This document shows, in pieces, positions 29,346 to 37,329 of a stretch of DNA of 37,329 nt. The stretch spans positions 1 through 37,329 of the forward strand of contig PLBO01000089.1 of assembly GCA_003134555.1 (NCBI GenBank), given 5' to 3'. Positions within the stretch are counted from its first letter, which is position 1. Every line of letters starts with the position of its first letter. Below the pieces are notes generated by a model that worked only from the letters and a program-made list of their open reading frames with translations, ran no database searches and had not been told where the DNA came from. The DNA comes from Actinomycetota bacterium (GTDB lineage Bacteria; Actinomycetota; Acidimicrobiia; IMCC26256; PALSA-610). A program made the position numbers and the translations under genes.

Positions 29346-30376
29346 TGGACGACTTCTACTCGTTGCTCGGTATTGAACCCGACGCGTCGGTCGACGACAT
29401 CCGGGGCGCGTACCGCAACCGCAAGGATGGGCTCGACAGCGCGAGCGAGGCGGGCCGGGCCGACGCGGTCAAGCTCAACAAGGCGTGGAACGTGCTGTCC
29501 GACCCGTACCAGCGCGGCCGTTACGACGAGCAGCGTGTCAGTGCAGCCGAGTCGGGCGAGCTCGGGTCCGACGCCGACGGCGACGACGCGCGGAGCTCGA
29601 ACGGTTCAGGTTCCAAACGCCTCCCCGCGACCGCGGGCAACTCGCGCCAGACGCGCCAGCAGGCCGCGCGCGAGGCCCGTCAGGCGCGCATGAAGAAGCC
29701 GACGATCACGCCGCCCGCGGGTACGCATTTCCCCGCGACCAAAGATCGCATCATCGCCATGGTGATCGACCTGCTTGTCCTGATCGTGCTCGTCAGCGGC
29801 AGCCAGGTCGCCGCCCAGGTGGTCGCCAAGTCGCAGAAGCCGGCAGTCGTCAAGCAGGTCGACGACCTCAACGCCAAGATCACGGCGGAGAACAAGCTCA
29901 AGAGCGACGCCGACAAGCGAGTGAGCGCCGACAAGAAGGCGAACAACACCACCGCGCAGGCAACGGATCAGAAAACCTCCGACGACCTCAAAACCCAGAT
30001 CACGAGCCTGACCAAGCAGCGCGACGACGCGGCGGCGAAGCTCAATCCGTACTTCATCGGCGGGATCGCGATCGCGTTCTTACTCGGGTTCTTGTATCTC
30101 GCGATCCCGAGTGCCCTGACCGGGCGAACTCTCGGCAAGCGCCTCCGGCACCTCAAGGCGCTGCGCGAGGACGGTTCGGCGCTCGGGTGGCGCGGTGCCG
30201 TCGTTCGCTTCGGGCTCATCGTCCTCGTGACCTTCGTGCTCTATTTCGTGCTGCAGCAGATCGCGGCGGTCATCGTGCTGTTCGGCGTCACCGCGTGGAT
30301 GCGCAACCCCAACATGCAGGGCATGCACGACCGCTTCGCCCACACGATCGTCGTCAGCGACGACGCGGAAAACTGA
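29345..30376 (+). CDS. J-domain-like / RDD membrane protein lacking HPD
   Basis: The protein has 343 residues. Residues 1-63 look like a J domain ([44 protein letters not shown]), but the loop reads RKDGLDS where HPD is required, so normal DnaK stimulation is unlikely. A basic, Gln/Arg-rich linker follows (about 64-130). Then comes an RDD-type domain: RIIAMVIDLLVLIVLVSG (TM1), YFIGGIAIAFLLGFLYLAIPS (TM2) and FGLIVLVTFVLYFVLQQIAAVIVLFGV. It has GRTLGKRLRHLKALREDGS and MHDRFAHTIVV. Between TM1 and TM2 is a 70-residue charged coiled coil. It is coupled to glyS. Function unknown. Confidence 0.82.
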   Translation: MDDFYSLLGIEPDASVDDIRGAYRNRKDGLDSASEAGRADAVKLNKAWNVLSDPYQRGRYDEQRVSAAESGELGSDADGDDARSSNGSGSKRLPATAGNSRQTRQQAAREARQARMKKPTITPPAGTHFPATKDRIIAMVIDLLVLIVLVSGSQVAAQVVAKSQKPAVVKQVDDLNAKITAENKLKSDADKRVSADKKANNTTAQATDQKTSDDLKTQITSLTKQRDDAAAKLNPYFIGGIAIAFLLGFLYLAIPSALTGRTLGKRLRHLKALREDGSALGWRGAVVRFGLIVLVTFVLYFVLQQIAAVIVLFGVTAWMRNPNMQGMHDRFAHTIVVSDDAEN

Positions 30377-30387
30377 GAGGTTCGTCG

Positions 30388-33036
30388 ATGTCGAAGCAAG
30401 GTCGGCAGAAGTACGTCTTCGCGTTCGAAGCGGGCGGTCGCGATCAGAAGTACCTGCTGGGCGGTAAGGGCGCCAATCTCGCCGAGATGACGATCATGGG
30501 GCTTCCCGTACCCCCCGGCTTCACCATCAGCACCGACGCGTGCAAGGCGTACATGGCGCTCGGCGACGAGCTTCCCCCGGGGCTGATGGAAGAGGTGGCC
30601 GTCGCCCGCGAGCAGCTCGAGAAGAAGATGGGCAAGTTGCTCGGCGACGCCGACGATCCGTTGCTCGTGTCCGTTCGTTCCGGCGCGCCGTTCTCGATGC
30701 CCGGAATGATGGACACGGTCTTGAACCTCGGTCTCAACGACAACTCGGTCAAGGGCCTGGCGAAGCAGACGCAGAACGAGCGGTTCGCGTACGACTCCTA
30801 CCGGCGCTTCGTGCAGATGTTCGGCAAGATCGTTCTCGACGTGTCCGGCGAGCTCTTCGAAGATGCGCTGCACGATCTCGTGGAGCACAAGGGCGTCAGC
30901 GTCGACACCGAGCTCACGGCCGAGGATCTTGCCGGCCTGGTCGAGACGTTCAAGGGCATCGTGAAGACCGAGGCGGGCGTCGACTTCCCGACCGATCCGC
31001 AGGCCCAGCTTCGCTATGCGGTCGAGGCCGTGTTCAAGTCGTGGAACGGCCGCCGGGCGCGCGACTACCGCCGCATGGAACGCATCCCGGACGACCTCGG
31101 TACCGCGGTCAACGTGCAGACGATGGTGTTCGGCAACAAGGGTGACGACTCGGGTACCGGCGTCGCGTTCACCCGCAATCCCTCGACCGGTGAGCACAAG
31201 CTCTACGGCGACTTCCTGAAGAACGCGCAGGGCGAAGACGTCGTCGCCGGTATCCGCATCACCGAGCCGCTCGAAGCGATGAACAACGAGTTCCCCGAGC
31301 CGCACAAAGAGCTCCTCGCGCTCATGCAGCAGCTCGAAGACCATTTCCGCGACATGTGCGACATCGAGTTCACGATCGAACAGGGTCGCCTGTTCATGCT
31401 GCAGACGCGTGTCGGCAAGCGCACGGCCGCGGCGGCGCTGCGCATGGCCGTCGAGATGGTCGACGAGGGACTTATCAACCGGACCGAAGCGGTGCTGCGC
31501 GTACAGCCCGCGCAGCTCGACCAGTTGCTGCATCCGCAGTTCGACCCGAAGGCGAAGTTCACCGTTCTCGCGAAGGGATTGAACGCGTCGCCGGGCGCCG
31601 CGGTCGGCAAGGTGTACTTCACGGCCGACGAGGCGGAGGCGCGCCACGAGGCGGGGGAGCGCGTGATCCTGGTGCGCCCCGAGACGTCGCCCGACGACCT
31701 GCACGGCATGATCGCGGCCGAGGGCATCCTGACTTCGCGTGGCGGTCTCGTGTCACACGCGGCAGTGGTCGCGCGCGGTATGGGCAAGCCGGCGATCTGT
31801 GGCGCCGACGCCGTAAAGATCGATCTCGCCGCGCGCACGTTCTCCGTCGGCGACACGACTGTGCGTGAGGGCGAGGTCATCTCGATCAACGGAACCACCG
31901 GCGAGATCGTGGTCGGCGAGGTACCGGTGATCACGCCCGAACCGAGCGGTCCGTTCGGCATCATCCTCGGATGGGCCGACGGGTTGCGGACCTTGAAGGT
32001 GCGGACGAATGCCGACCTTCCGGAAGACGCGCGCAAGGCGCGTGAGTTCGGAGCCGAGGGCATCGGCTTGTGCCGCACCGAGCACATGTTCCTCGGCGAC
32101 CGGCTGCCGATCGTGCAGCGCATGATCCTCGCCGACACTCCCGACGAGGAGGCCGCGGCGCTCGAGGAGCTGCGCGCCCAGCAGGAGTCGGATTTCGAAG
32201 GCATCCTCGAGGCGATGGACGGGCTGCCGGTCACGGTGCGGCTTCTCGACCCGCCGTTGCACGAGTTCCTTCCCGATCACGAAGAGCTGATCATCAAGCA
32301 GGCGAAGGGCGAGATCACCGACAAAGAGCTCAAGCTGTTGCGCGCGTCGGAGCTGTGGCGGGAATCCAACCCGATGCTCGGAACGCGCGGCTGCCGGCTC
32401 GGAATCATCAAGCCCGGCTTGTATCGGATGCAGGTGCGCGCGCTCATGCAGGCCGCAGTGACGCGTCGGCGTGCCGGCGGCAACCCGGTCATCGAGATCA
32501 TGATCCCGTTGATCGTCAGCGAGCCCGAGCTCAAGCTGCTCGAGCAGTGGACGCGGGAAGAGGCCCACAACGTGTTGCGCGATGCGAACGTCGAGATCGA
32601 CTACCTCGTCGGAACGATGATCGAGACGCCCCGCGCGGCTTTGGTCGCCGACTCGATCGCCGAAGTCGCCGAGTTCTTCTCGTTCGGCACCAACGACCTC
32701 ACGCAGATGACGTTCGGGTTCTCGCGCGACGACGTCGAGGGCCGGTTCATGAGCGAGTACCTCGAGTACAAGTTGCTCTCGGCCAACCCGTTCGAGACGC
32801 TCGACGTCGAGGGGGTCGGCCAGCTCGTGCGCATGGGTTGCGAGCGGGGGCGTGCGACGCGTCCCAATTTGAAGCTCGGGATCTGCGGCGAGCACGGCGG
32901 TGATCCGGCATCGGTCGCGTTCTGTCACGAGGTCGGTCTCGACTACGTGTCGTGCTCGCCGTACCGCGTGCCGATCGCCCGTCTCGCGGCGGCTCACGCC
33001 GCGGTCGGTACCGGCGGTCCCGGCGCGTCGGCCTGA
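30388..33036 (+). CDS. ppdK: Pyruvate, phosphate dikinase
   Basis: This 882-residue enzyme interconverts pyruvate, ATP and phosphate with PEP, AMP and pyrophosphate in the cytoplasm. The N-terminal ATP-grasp domain starts KYVFAFEAGGRDQKYLLGGKGANLAEM and has SVRSGAPFSMPGMMDTVLNLGLND and FTRNPSTGEHKLYGDFL. The swivelling phospho-His domain has TSRGGLVSHAAVVARGMGKPAICGAD. The PEP/pyruvate barrel has GIGLCRTEHMFL, RLLDPPLHEFLP, NPMLGTRGCRLGI, SFGTNDLTQMTFGFSRDD and the catalytic-Cys stretch DYVSCSPYRVPIARLAAAHA. Length is normal. ATG at 30388 follows GAGAGG. It lies 11 nt after the preceding gene, so the two may be cotranscribed. Confidence 0.96.
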   Translation: MSKQGRQKYVFAFEAGGRDQKYLLGGKGANLAEMTIMGLPVPPGFTISTDACKAYMALGDELPPGLMEEVAVAREQLEKKMGKLLGDADDPLLVSVRSGAPFSMPGMMDTVLNLGLNDNSVKGLAKQTQNERFAYDSYRRFVQMFGKIVLDVSGELFEDALHDLVEHKGVSVDTELTAEDLAGLVETFKGIVKTEAGVDFPTDPQAQLRYAVEAVFKSWNGRRARDYRRMERIPDDLGTAVNVQTMVFGNKGDDSGTGVAFTRNPSTGEHKLYGDFLKNAQGEDVVAGIRITEPLEAMNNEFPEPHKELLALMQQLEDHFRDMCDIEFTIEQGRLFMLQTRVGKRTAAAALRMAVEMVDEGLINRTEAVLRVQPAQLDQLLHPQFDPKAKFTVLAKGLNASPGAAVGKVYFTADEAEARHEAGERVILVRPETSPDDLHGMIAAEGILTSRGGLVSHAAVVARGMGKPAICGADAVKIDLAARTFSVGDTTVREGEVISINGTTGEIVVGEVPVITPEPSGPFGIILGWADGLRTLKVRTNADLPEDARKAREFGAEGIGLCRTEHMFLGDRLPIVQRMILADTPDEEAAALEELRAQQESDFEGILEAMDGLPVTVRLLDPPLHEFLPDHEELIIKQAKGEITDKELKLLRASELWRESNPMLGTRGCRLGIIKPGLYRMQVRALMQAAVTRRRAGGNPVIEIMIPLIVSEPELKLLEQWTREEAHNVLRDANVEIDYLVGTMIETPRAALVADSIAEVAEFFSFGTNDLTQMTFGFSRDDVEGRFMSEYLEYKLLSANPFETLDVEGVGQLVRMGCERGRATRPNLKLGICGEHGGDPASVAFCHEVGLDYVSCSPYRVPIARLAAAHAAVGTGGPGASA

Positions 33037-33050
33037 AACGCCGGGCCGAG

Positions 33051-33509
33051 GTGTCGACGAGCGAACGCGACGGCACGACCCGCTTGTCGGCCGCGGAGAT
33101 CGCCGCGTTTCTCGACGACGTGTTCCCGGGGTCGATGGAACATTTCGTCATCGAGGAAGTGCGGCCGATGCACGCCCGGGTGCGCATGCTGTTCACCGAG
33201 TTCCGATTGCGGCCGGGCGGCACGATCAGCGGGCCGTCGTTGATGATGCTCGCCGATACCGGGCTATGGGTCGCGCTGCTCGCGATGATCGGTCGCGAAC
33301 CTCTGTCGGTCACGTCGCATCTCGACATCGACTTCCTGCGCAAGCCCGCGCCCGACGACGTCGTCGCGGAGACCACGTTGCACAAGATCGGCAAGCGGCT
33401 CGCGGTCGGCGACGTGCTCATGTATTCGGCTGATGAGAGCGTGCCGTGCGCGCGAGCATCCGTCACCTATGCCATTCCCTCGGTCCGGCTCGATCCGCCG
33501 AATCCCTGA
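33051..33509 (+). CDS. Hotdog-fold thioesterase (PaaI-like)
   Basis: This 152-residue protein has one hotdog domain. The conserved stretch FRLRPGGTISGPSLMMLADTGLWVALL (about residues 55-81) has the Asp expected at the acyl-CoA thioesterase site on the central helix. SVTSHLDIDFLRKPAPDDVVAETTLHKIGKRLAVGDVLMYS matches PaaI/YiiD-type enzymes. It probably cleaves an acyl-CoA. The substrate is unknown. GTG at 33051 gives VSTSERDGTTRLSAAEI, 14 nt after ppdK. Start assignment is moderate, as upstream in-frame sequence overlaps ppdK. Confidence 0.82.
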   Translation: MSTSERDGTTRLSAAEIAAFLDDVFPGSMEHFVIEEVRPMHARVRMLFTEFRLRPGGTISGPSLMMLADTGLWVALLAMIGREPLSVTSHLDIDFLRKPAPDDVVAETTLHKIGKRLAVGDVLMYSADESVPCARASVTYAIPSVRLDPPNP

Positions 33510-33539
33510 CGCGACGCCGTCGGTGTCTCACCCGGTCGG

Positions 33540-33545
33540 TACGCT
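33540..33545 (+). promoter_or_regulatory. Candidate -10 box (TACGCT) for leaderless dgt
   Basis: TACGCT fits TANNNT and ends 6 nt before the ATG at 33552. No Shine-Dalgarno or strong -35 is seen. Confidence 0.45.
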
Positions 33546-33551
33546 TCGCGT

Positions 33552-34679
33552 ATGCAGGTCGACCGCGCATTGGGTCAAGAGTTGGGTCAAGAGCCGGGTC
33601 CCGAGTTGGGTGAGGAGCTCGTGCGGCGAGCGCATCCCGGCGCGGAAGCGTTCGTCGGTCGCGGCGTGCTACGACGCGAGACCCGCGAAGCGGCGCTCGA
33701 CGCGGCACTCGCGCCCGGCGCGACGCGCCCGGTCGGCGCGGGAACTCGTGCACGCGGCGAAGAGCCCGATCCTTATCGCTTGTGCTTCGAGCGCGATCTC
33801 GATCGGGTGAAGCATTCCCACGCCTGGCGCCGGCTCGCGGGGAAGTGTCAGGTGTTCATCGCGCCGGAAGACGATCACCTACGCACGCGCCTCACGCATG
33901 CGGTCGAGGTCGCGCAGGTGGCCACGGGCATCGCCCGCGTCACCGGCCTCTGCGTACCGCTGACCGAGGCGATCGCGCTGGCGCACGACTGCGGGCACGG
34001 TCCGGCCGGCCATGCGTCGGAAGAGGCGTTCTCGCCCTACGTTCCGGGCGGTTACGACCACGCCGTATACGGCGCCGACGTCACGCTGGCTCCGTTGAAC
34101 CTCTGCGCCGAGACGCTCGACGGCGTGCGCAACCATTCCTGGCGCCGACCCGCGCCTTCCACGCCCGAAGGTGAGGTCGTCGCCTGGTCGGATCGAATCG
34201 CCTACGTGTGCCACGACTTCGACGACGCGGTGCGCGCGGGAATCCTGACCCCGGCCGACCTGCCGGAAGCGGTCGCCGCGGTGGTCGGGCGAAAAGGTTC
34301 CCATCAGGTCGGCGCGTTCGTGAACGCCGTTCTCGAGGCGATCGACCGCACCGGCCGGGTCGGGATGAGCGAGCCCGCGGCGGGGGTTCTCGCAACGTTT
34401 CGGGCCTTCAACTTCGACCGGATCTATCTCCGTCCGGCCGCCCGGCGCCAAGCCGAGAAGGTCGTCGGCCTGCTGAGCGGGCTCGTCGACTTCTTCGTCG
34501 ACGCGCCGGCCCGATTGCCGGCCGCGGCAACCGGCATGCGCGCCGGTCTCGCGCCGGGCTCGCTCGAGGCGGCCGCGGTGGCCGTCCGTTACGTCAGCGG
34601 CATGACCGATCGGTACGCGCTCGGGCTCGGTGTCGAGCTGCTGGGATGGCGCCCCGACGAGCTTCCCCGGGGCGTGTGA
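33552..34679 (+). CDS. dgt: Deoxyguanosinetriphosphate triphosphohydrolase-like protein (HD domain)
   Basis: This 375-residue HD-superfamily protein resembles dNTP triphosphohydrolases. Motifs include DPYRLCFERDLDRVKHSHAWRRLAGKCQVF, RTRLTHAVEVAQVATGIAR, the HD pair IALAHDCGHGPAGHASEEAF, DGVRNHSWRRP and the Asp in VVAWSDRIAYVCHDFDDA. Activity would convert dNTP to nucleoside and triphosphate. The N-terminal 20 residues are a small Gly-Gln-Glu-Leu repeat (GQELGQEPGPELGEEL) not expected in the family. Start at ATG 33552 follows a leaderless-type -10. dgt-dnaG-rpoD is a common actinobacterial order. Confidence 0.9.
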   Translation: MQVDRALGQELGQEPGPELGEELVRRAHPGAEAFVGRGVLRRETREAALDAALAPGATRPVGAGTRARGEEPDPYRLCFERDLDRVKHSHAWRRLAGKCQVFIAPEDDHLRTRLTHAVEVAQVATGIARVTGLCVPLTEAIALAHDCGHGPAGHASEEAFSPYVPGGYDHAVYGADVTLAPLNLCAETLDGVRNHSWRRPAPSTPEGEVVAWSDRIAYVCHDFDDAVRAGILTPADLPEAVAAVVGRKGSHQVGAFVNAVLEAIDRTGRVGMSEPAAGVLATFRAFNFDRIYLRPAARRQAEKVVGLLSGLVDFFVDAPARLPAAATGMRAGLAPGSLEAAAVAVRYVSGMTDRYALGLGVELLGWRPDELPRGV

Positions 34680-34696
34680 GCCCCTCCGCGAGCCCC

Positions 34697-34702
34697 TAGC
34701 CT
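34697..34702 (+). promoter_or_regulatory. Candidate -10 box (TAGCCT) of dnaG-rpoD
   Basis: TAGCCT fits TANNNT, ends 8 nt before the dnaG ATG (34711) and is identical to the box before glyS. A leaderless mRNA is predicted. Confidence 0.45.
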
Positions 34703-34710
34703 GCAACGCG

Positions 34711-36489
34711 ATGGGCATTCTCGACGACGACGTTGCGCGCGTACGAGAAGCAACGGATCTCGTCGCGCTGGTCAGCGAGCATGTCGCGCTGAAACGCGTC
34801 GGCCGGCGCTTTCAAGGCTTGTGCCCGTTCCATCAAGAAAAGACGCCGTCGTTCTCGGTGAGTCCCGACAAAGGCGTGTGGCATTGCTTCGGCTGTCAAA
34901 AGAGCGGTGACGCGATCACGTTCGTGCGCGAGGTCGAGCATCTCGATTTCGTCGAGACGATCGAGCGCCTCGCCGGTCGGGCCAACATCACGTTGCGCTA
35001 CGACGACGCGTCGTATTCGGAGGAGCGCAAGCGCAAGCACCGGCTTCACGAGGCGGTGCAAGCGACCATCGAGTTCTACCACCAGCGATTGCTCGAATCG
35101 CCCGATGGTGGTGGTGCGCGCCGCTACCTGCGCAGCCGCGGGTTCGAGGGTGACGCGGTCCGTCGCTTCTCGCTCGGCTGGGCCCCGGAGGGGTACGACC
35201 CGCTGAGCGCGCACCTGCAGGGCGCGAAGTTCGGACGCCAGGACATCGTCGACGCCGGGCTCGCGTTCGTGAACCGCGCGAACAAGCTGCAGGACGCGAT
35301 CCGCGCGCGCGTCATGTTCCCGATCTGGGACACGCGGGGCGATCCCGTCGGCTTCGGCGGTCGCACGCTCACCGACGACGGCCCGAAGTACAAGAACACG
35401 GCGGAAACGGCGATCTATCACAAGTCGCGATTGCTCTACGGCCTCAACTTCGCCAAGGGCGAGATCGTCGCCCAGGGCGAAGTCGTGATCTGCGAGGGCT
35501 ACACCGACGTCATGGCGTTCGTCCTCGCCGGCGTGCCGACCGCCGTCGCGACGTGCGGCACCGCGCTCGCCGACGAGCACTTCCTCACGCTCAAGAATCT
35601 GGCGCGCAAGGTGACCCTCGCGTACGACGCCGACGCGGCGGGTCAGGCGGCGGCCGAGCGGTGCTACCAGTGGGAACAGCGCTTCGAGGTGCAGTTCCAG
35701 GTCGCCGATCTTCCGGCCGGTCGCGATCCCGCCGACGTGTGGAAAGACGATCCGCAGCAGCTCGTCGGCGCGGTGAAAGGTGCCGTGCCGTTCCTCGAGT
35801 TCCGCCTCGACCGCCTGCTGCGCGCTGCCGACACGTCGACGCTCGAAGGTCGCGCCCGCGCCGCGCAAGAGGGTGCGATCCTGATCGCCGAGCATCCCAA
35901 CGACCTCGTGCGCGACCAGTACGTCATGAAGCTCGCGGGGCGGCTGGAGATCGAGCCCGACCGCGTGCGCGACGCAGTCGGTCAGGTGCGCAATCGTCCG
36001 CACGTCCGGTCGGCATCTGAGCCGACACCGCGTCCTGTCGAACAGCCAGTCGATCGTCGCGAGCTCGACGCGCTGCGCTGGGCGGTGCACGCTCCCGAGT
36101 TGATGAGCGGCCGTCTCGACGTGGCGCTTTTCGTCGATCCACTCGCGCGGACCGCGTTCGCCGGTCTCACGGAGCTTCCCTGGCACGAGTGCCTGGAACG
36201 CGCGTCGCCTGAGGTCGCGGCCCTGTTGCAGCGGCTCGCGGTAGAGGATCTCGACGATCGCGGTCCGACCGAGGAACTCGCGGTGCGTGTGGTTGTGAAC
36301 CTGGTCGAAGCGTCAAGTCAACGACTCCTGACGTCGATGCTGAGGCGTGACGACCCGCGCACCTCGGAGTTCAAGGCGCGGCTCGACGGGCTCACCAACG
36401 CGCGTGCATCGGAGCACTGGGACGCGGCAGAAGTAGTGGCCGAGCAATTGGTAACGTGGATCACCGATGACGCAGACGCCGGAGCCTGA
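34711..36489 (+). CDS. dnaG: DnaG primase
   Basis: This 592-residue primase makes RNA primers at the replication fork. The CHC2 zinc domain is at the N-terminus: [20 protein letters not shown] and [16 protein letters not shown]. The catalytic core has [28 protein letters not shown] and the TOPRIM part [17 protein letters not shown], then [14 protein letters not shown]. The C-terminal helicase-binding region is less conserved. ATG at 34711 lies 8 nt after a -10 box, with no Shine-Dalgarno. Its 3' end overlaps rpoD by 23 nt, a compact form of the macromolecular synthesis operon. rpsU is absent here. Confidence 0.96.
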   Translation: MGILDDDVARVREATDLVALVSEHVALKRVGRRFQGLCPFHQEKTPSFSVSPDKGVWHCFGCQKSGDAITFVREVEHLDFVETIERLAGRANITLRYDDASYSEERKRKHRLHEAVQATIEFYHQRLLESPDGGGARRYLRSRGFEGDAVRRFSLGWAPEGYDPLSAHLQGAKFGRQDIVDAGLAFVNRANKLQDAIRARVMFPIWDTRGDPVGFGGRTLTDDGPKYKNTAETAIYHKSRLLYGLNFAKGEIVAQGEVVICEGYTDVMAFVLAGVPTAVATCGTALADEHFLTLKNLARKVTLAYDADAAGQAAAERCYQWEQRFEVQFQVADLPAGRDPADVWKDDPQQLVGAVKGAVPFLEFRLDRLLRAADTSTLEGRARAAQEGAILIAEHPNDLVRDQYVMKLAGRLEIEPDRVRDAVGQVRNRPHVRSASEPTPRPVEQPVDRRELDALRWAVHAPELMSGRLDVALFVDPLARTAFAGLTELPWHECLERASPEVAALLQRLAVEDLDDRGPTEELAVRVVVNLVEASSQRLLTSMLRRDDPRTSEFKARLDGLTNARASEHWDAAEVVAEQLVTWITDDADAGA

Positions 36490-37329
36490 AGCCGCCGGGC
36501 CCGTCGACGGACCCGCATCCTCCGCGGAAGTGCCGCCGTCGAACGGGGGAACATCGACCGTCGACGACGTGCTCGCGCAAGTGCGCGAGCGCGGCTTCAT
36601 CACCACCGGCGAGATATTCGCGGCCTTCCCCGATCTCGAACCCGAAGCCGACGAGTTGCGCAATCTGTGGGACATGTTCGAGACGCGCGGCATCAAGGTG
36701 CTCGACGAGATCGCGGAGGAGCTCAAGCTCGAAGACGAACGCCGAGGTGCCCACCGCGCGCCCGCGCCACCCGCGCCCGCGCCCACTCCGAGGCGCGTCG
36801 AGCACCGACCGAGCGCCGCGCCGCGCCCGGGCGCGGGATCGCGTCGTGCCCCGTACGACGAACCCGACCCGGAGCTTGCCGCAGTACGGGCCGCGGCCCG
36901 CCCGACGCATACCGAGAGCGGGAGCTTCGACCCGGTTCGGATGTACCTCAAGGAGATCGGCAAGGTGCCGCTCCTGACCGCCGAGCAAGAGGTCACGCTC
37001 GCCAAGCGCATCGAGGCCGGGCTCCTTGCCCGCGAGAAGCTCGGAGCCGTCGACGCCGACGGCGAACCGGTCGACATCAGCGAGAACCAACGTTCGAGCC
37101 TGCACGCGGTCAAGCGCGACGGCGAGCTCGCCCGCCGCCAGCTGACCGAGGCGAACCTACGGCTCGTGGTGTCGATTGCCAAGCGCTATGTCGGGCGCGG
37201 AATGGCGCTGCTCGACCTCATTCAGGAGGGCAACCTCGGCCTCATCCGCGCGGTCGAGAAGTTCGACTACACGAAGGGCTTCAAGTTCTCGACGTACGCG
37301 ACGTGGTGGATCCGCCAGGCGATCACGCG
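36467..37329 (+). CDS. rpoD: RpoD/SigA-type principal sigma factor, N-terminal part (cut by window end)
   Basis: An open frame from ATG 36467 runs off the window after 287 codons. Region 1.1 is visible in [41 protein letters not shown] Pro/Ala/Arg-rich linker follows ([13 protein letters not shown]), then region 1.2 ([31 protein letters not shown]). Regions 2.1-2.4 read [62 protein letters not shown], quoted here by region 2 key residues. Region 1.1 marks it as the essential group-1 sigma factor. It overlaps dnaG by 23 nt, so it is cotranscribed and probably translationally coupled, although it may have its own internal promoter. Confidence 0.95.
   Translation, partial: MTQTPEPEAAGPVDGPASSAEVPPSNGGTSTVDDVLAQVRERGFITTGEIFAAFPDLEPEADELRNLWDMFETRGIKVLDEIAEELKLEDERRGAHRAPAPPAPAPTPRRVEHRPSAAPRPGAGSRRAPYDEPDPELAAVRAAARPTHTESGSFDPVRMYLKEIGKVPLLTAEQEVTLAKRIEAGLLAREKLGAVDADGEPVDISENQRSSLHAVKRDGELARRQLTEANLRLVVSIAKRYVGRGMALLDLIQEGNLGLIRAVEKFDYTKGFKFSTYATWWIRQAIT

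Noticed and set aside
1-37329. CRISPR arrays, tRNA or rRNA genes, insertion sequences and prophage genes.
   Set aside because: No spaced repeat series, no tRNA-like cloverleaf or rRNA-like stretch and no transposase or phage motif was recognised in any frame.

Overview
The window is one continuous, gene-dense stretch of high-G+C bacterial chromosome holding 39 protein genes, two of them cut by the window ends. I see no rRNA, tRNA, CRISPR array, prophage or insertion sequence. The longest gap without a gene is about 170 bases. Gene content points to Actinomycetota: a mycobacterial-type SUF operon, the small actinobacterial HTH protein beside an ABC-F ATPase, a BldD homologue, TANNNT -10 boxes with leaderless starts, and a caa3-type oxidase. 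The order hemW-hrcA-dnaJ-rsmE-bldD-phoH-ybeY-corC-era and the oxidase layout (cytochrome c fused to CtaC, long CtaD, separate subunit IV) suggest a deep-branching class such as Acidimicrobiia. That class assignment is inference.

Layout. 1-2971: end of a Rieske ferredoxin gene, then sufC-sufS-sufU-sufT (Fe-S cluster assembly). 3066-7805: ABC-F ATPase, small HTH protein, enoyl-CoA hydratase-like protein and an ABC exporter. 7935-8372: DUF1003 membrane protein. 8317-10695 (minus): acyl-CoA dehydrogenase, an unrecognised protein and a PAP2_3-type membrane protein. 10753-14922: hemW, a CIRCE operator, hrcA, dnaJ, rsmE (heat shock and rRNA modification). 15087-19502: BldD-like regulator, then phoH-ybeY-corC-era (ribosome maturation and RNA metabolism). 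19640-25409: ctaC-ctaD-ctaE-subunit IV-ctaG and a membrane cupredoxin. 25406-26278 (minus): diacylglycerol-kinase-like enzyme. 26368-37329: uppS, recO, glyS, an HPD-less J-like/RDD protein, ppdK, a thioesterase, dgt, dnaG and the start of rpoD.

Most operon neighbours are translationally coupled through ATGA, GTGA or TGATG overlaps. Many genes preceded by an intergenic gap have a TANNNT hexamer only 6-9 nt before the start codon, which predicts leaderless mRNAs.

The most unusual signal is a family of very short upstream ORFs that begin M/V-R and end with a stop codon overlapping the next gene's start (hrcA, ybeY, corC, uppS, and minimally dnaJ). The hrcA and uppS copies share a 15-codon block that starts exactly at GTG and carries its own internal Shine-Dalgarno. 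Other notable signals are paired CCAACTGTTGG palindromes upstream of recO, a BldD-box-like site inside the putative bldD promoter, and the CIRCE element whose right arm contains the hemW stop codon.
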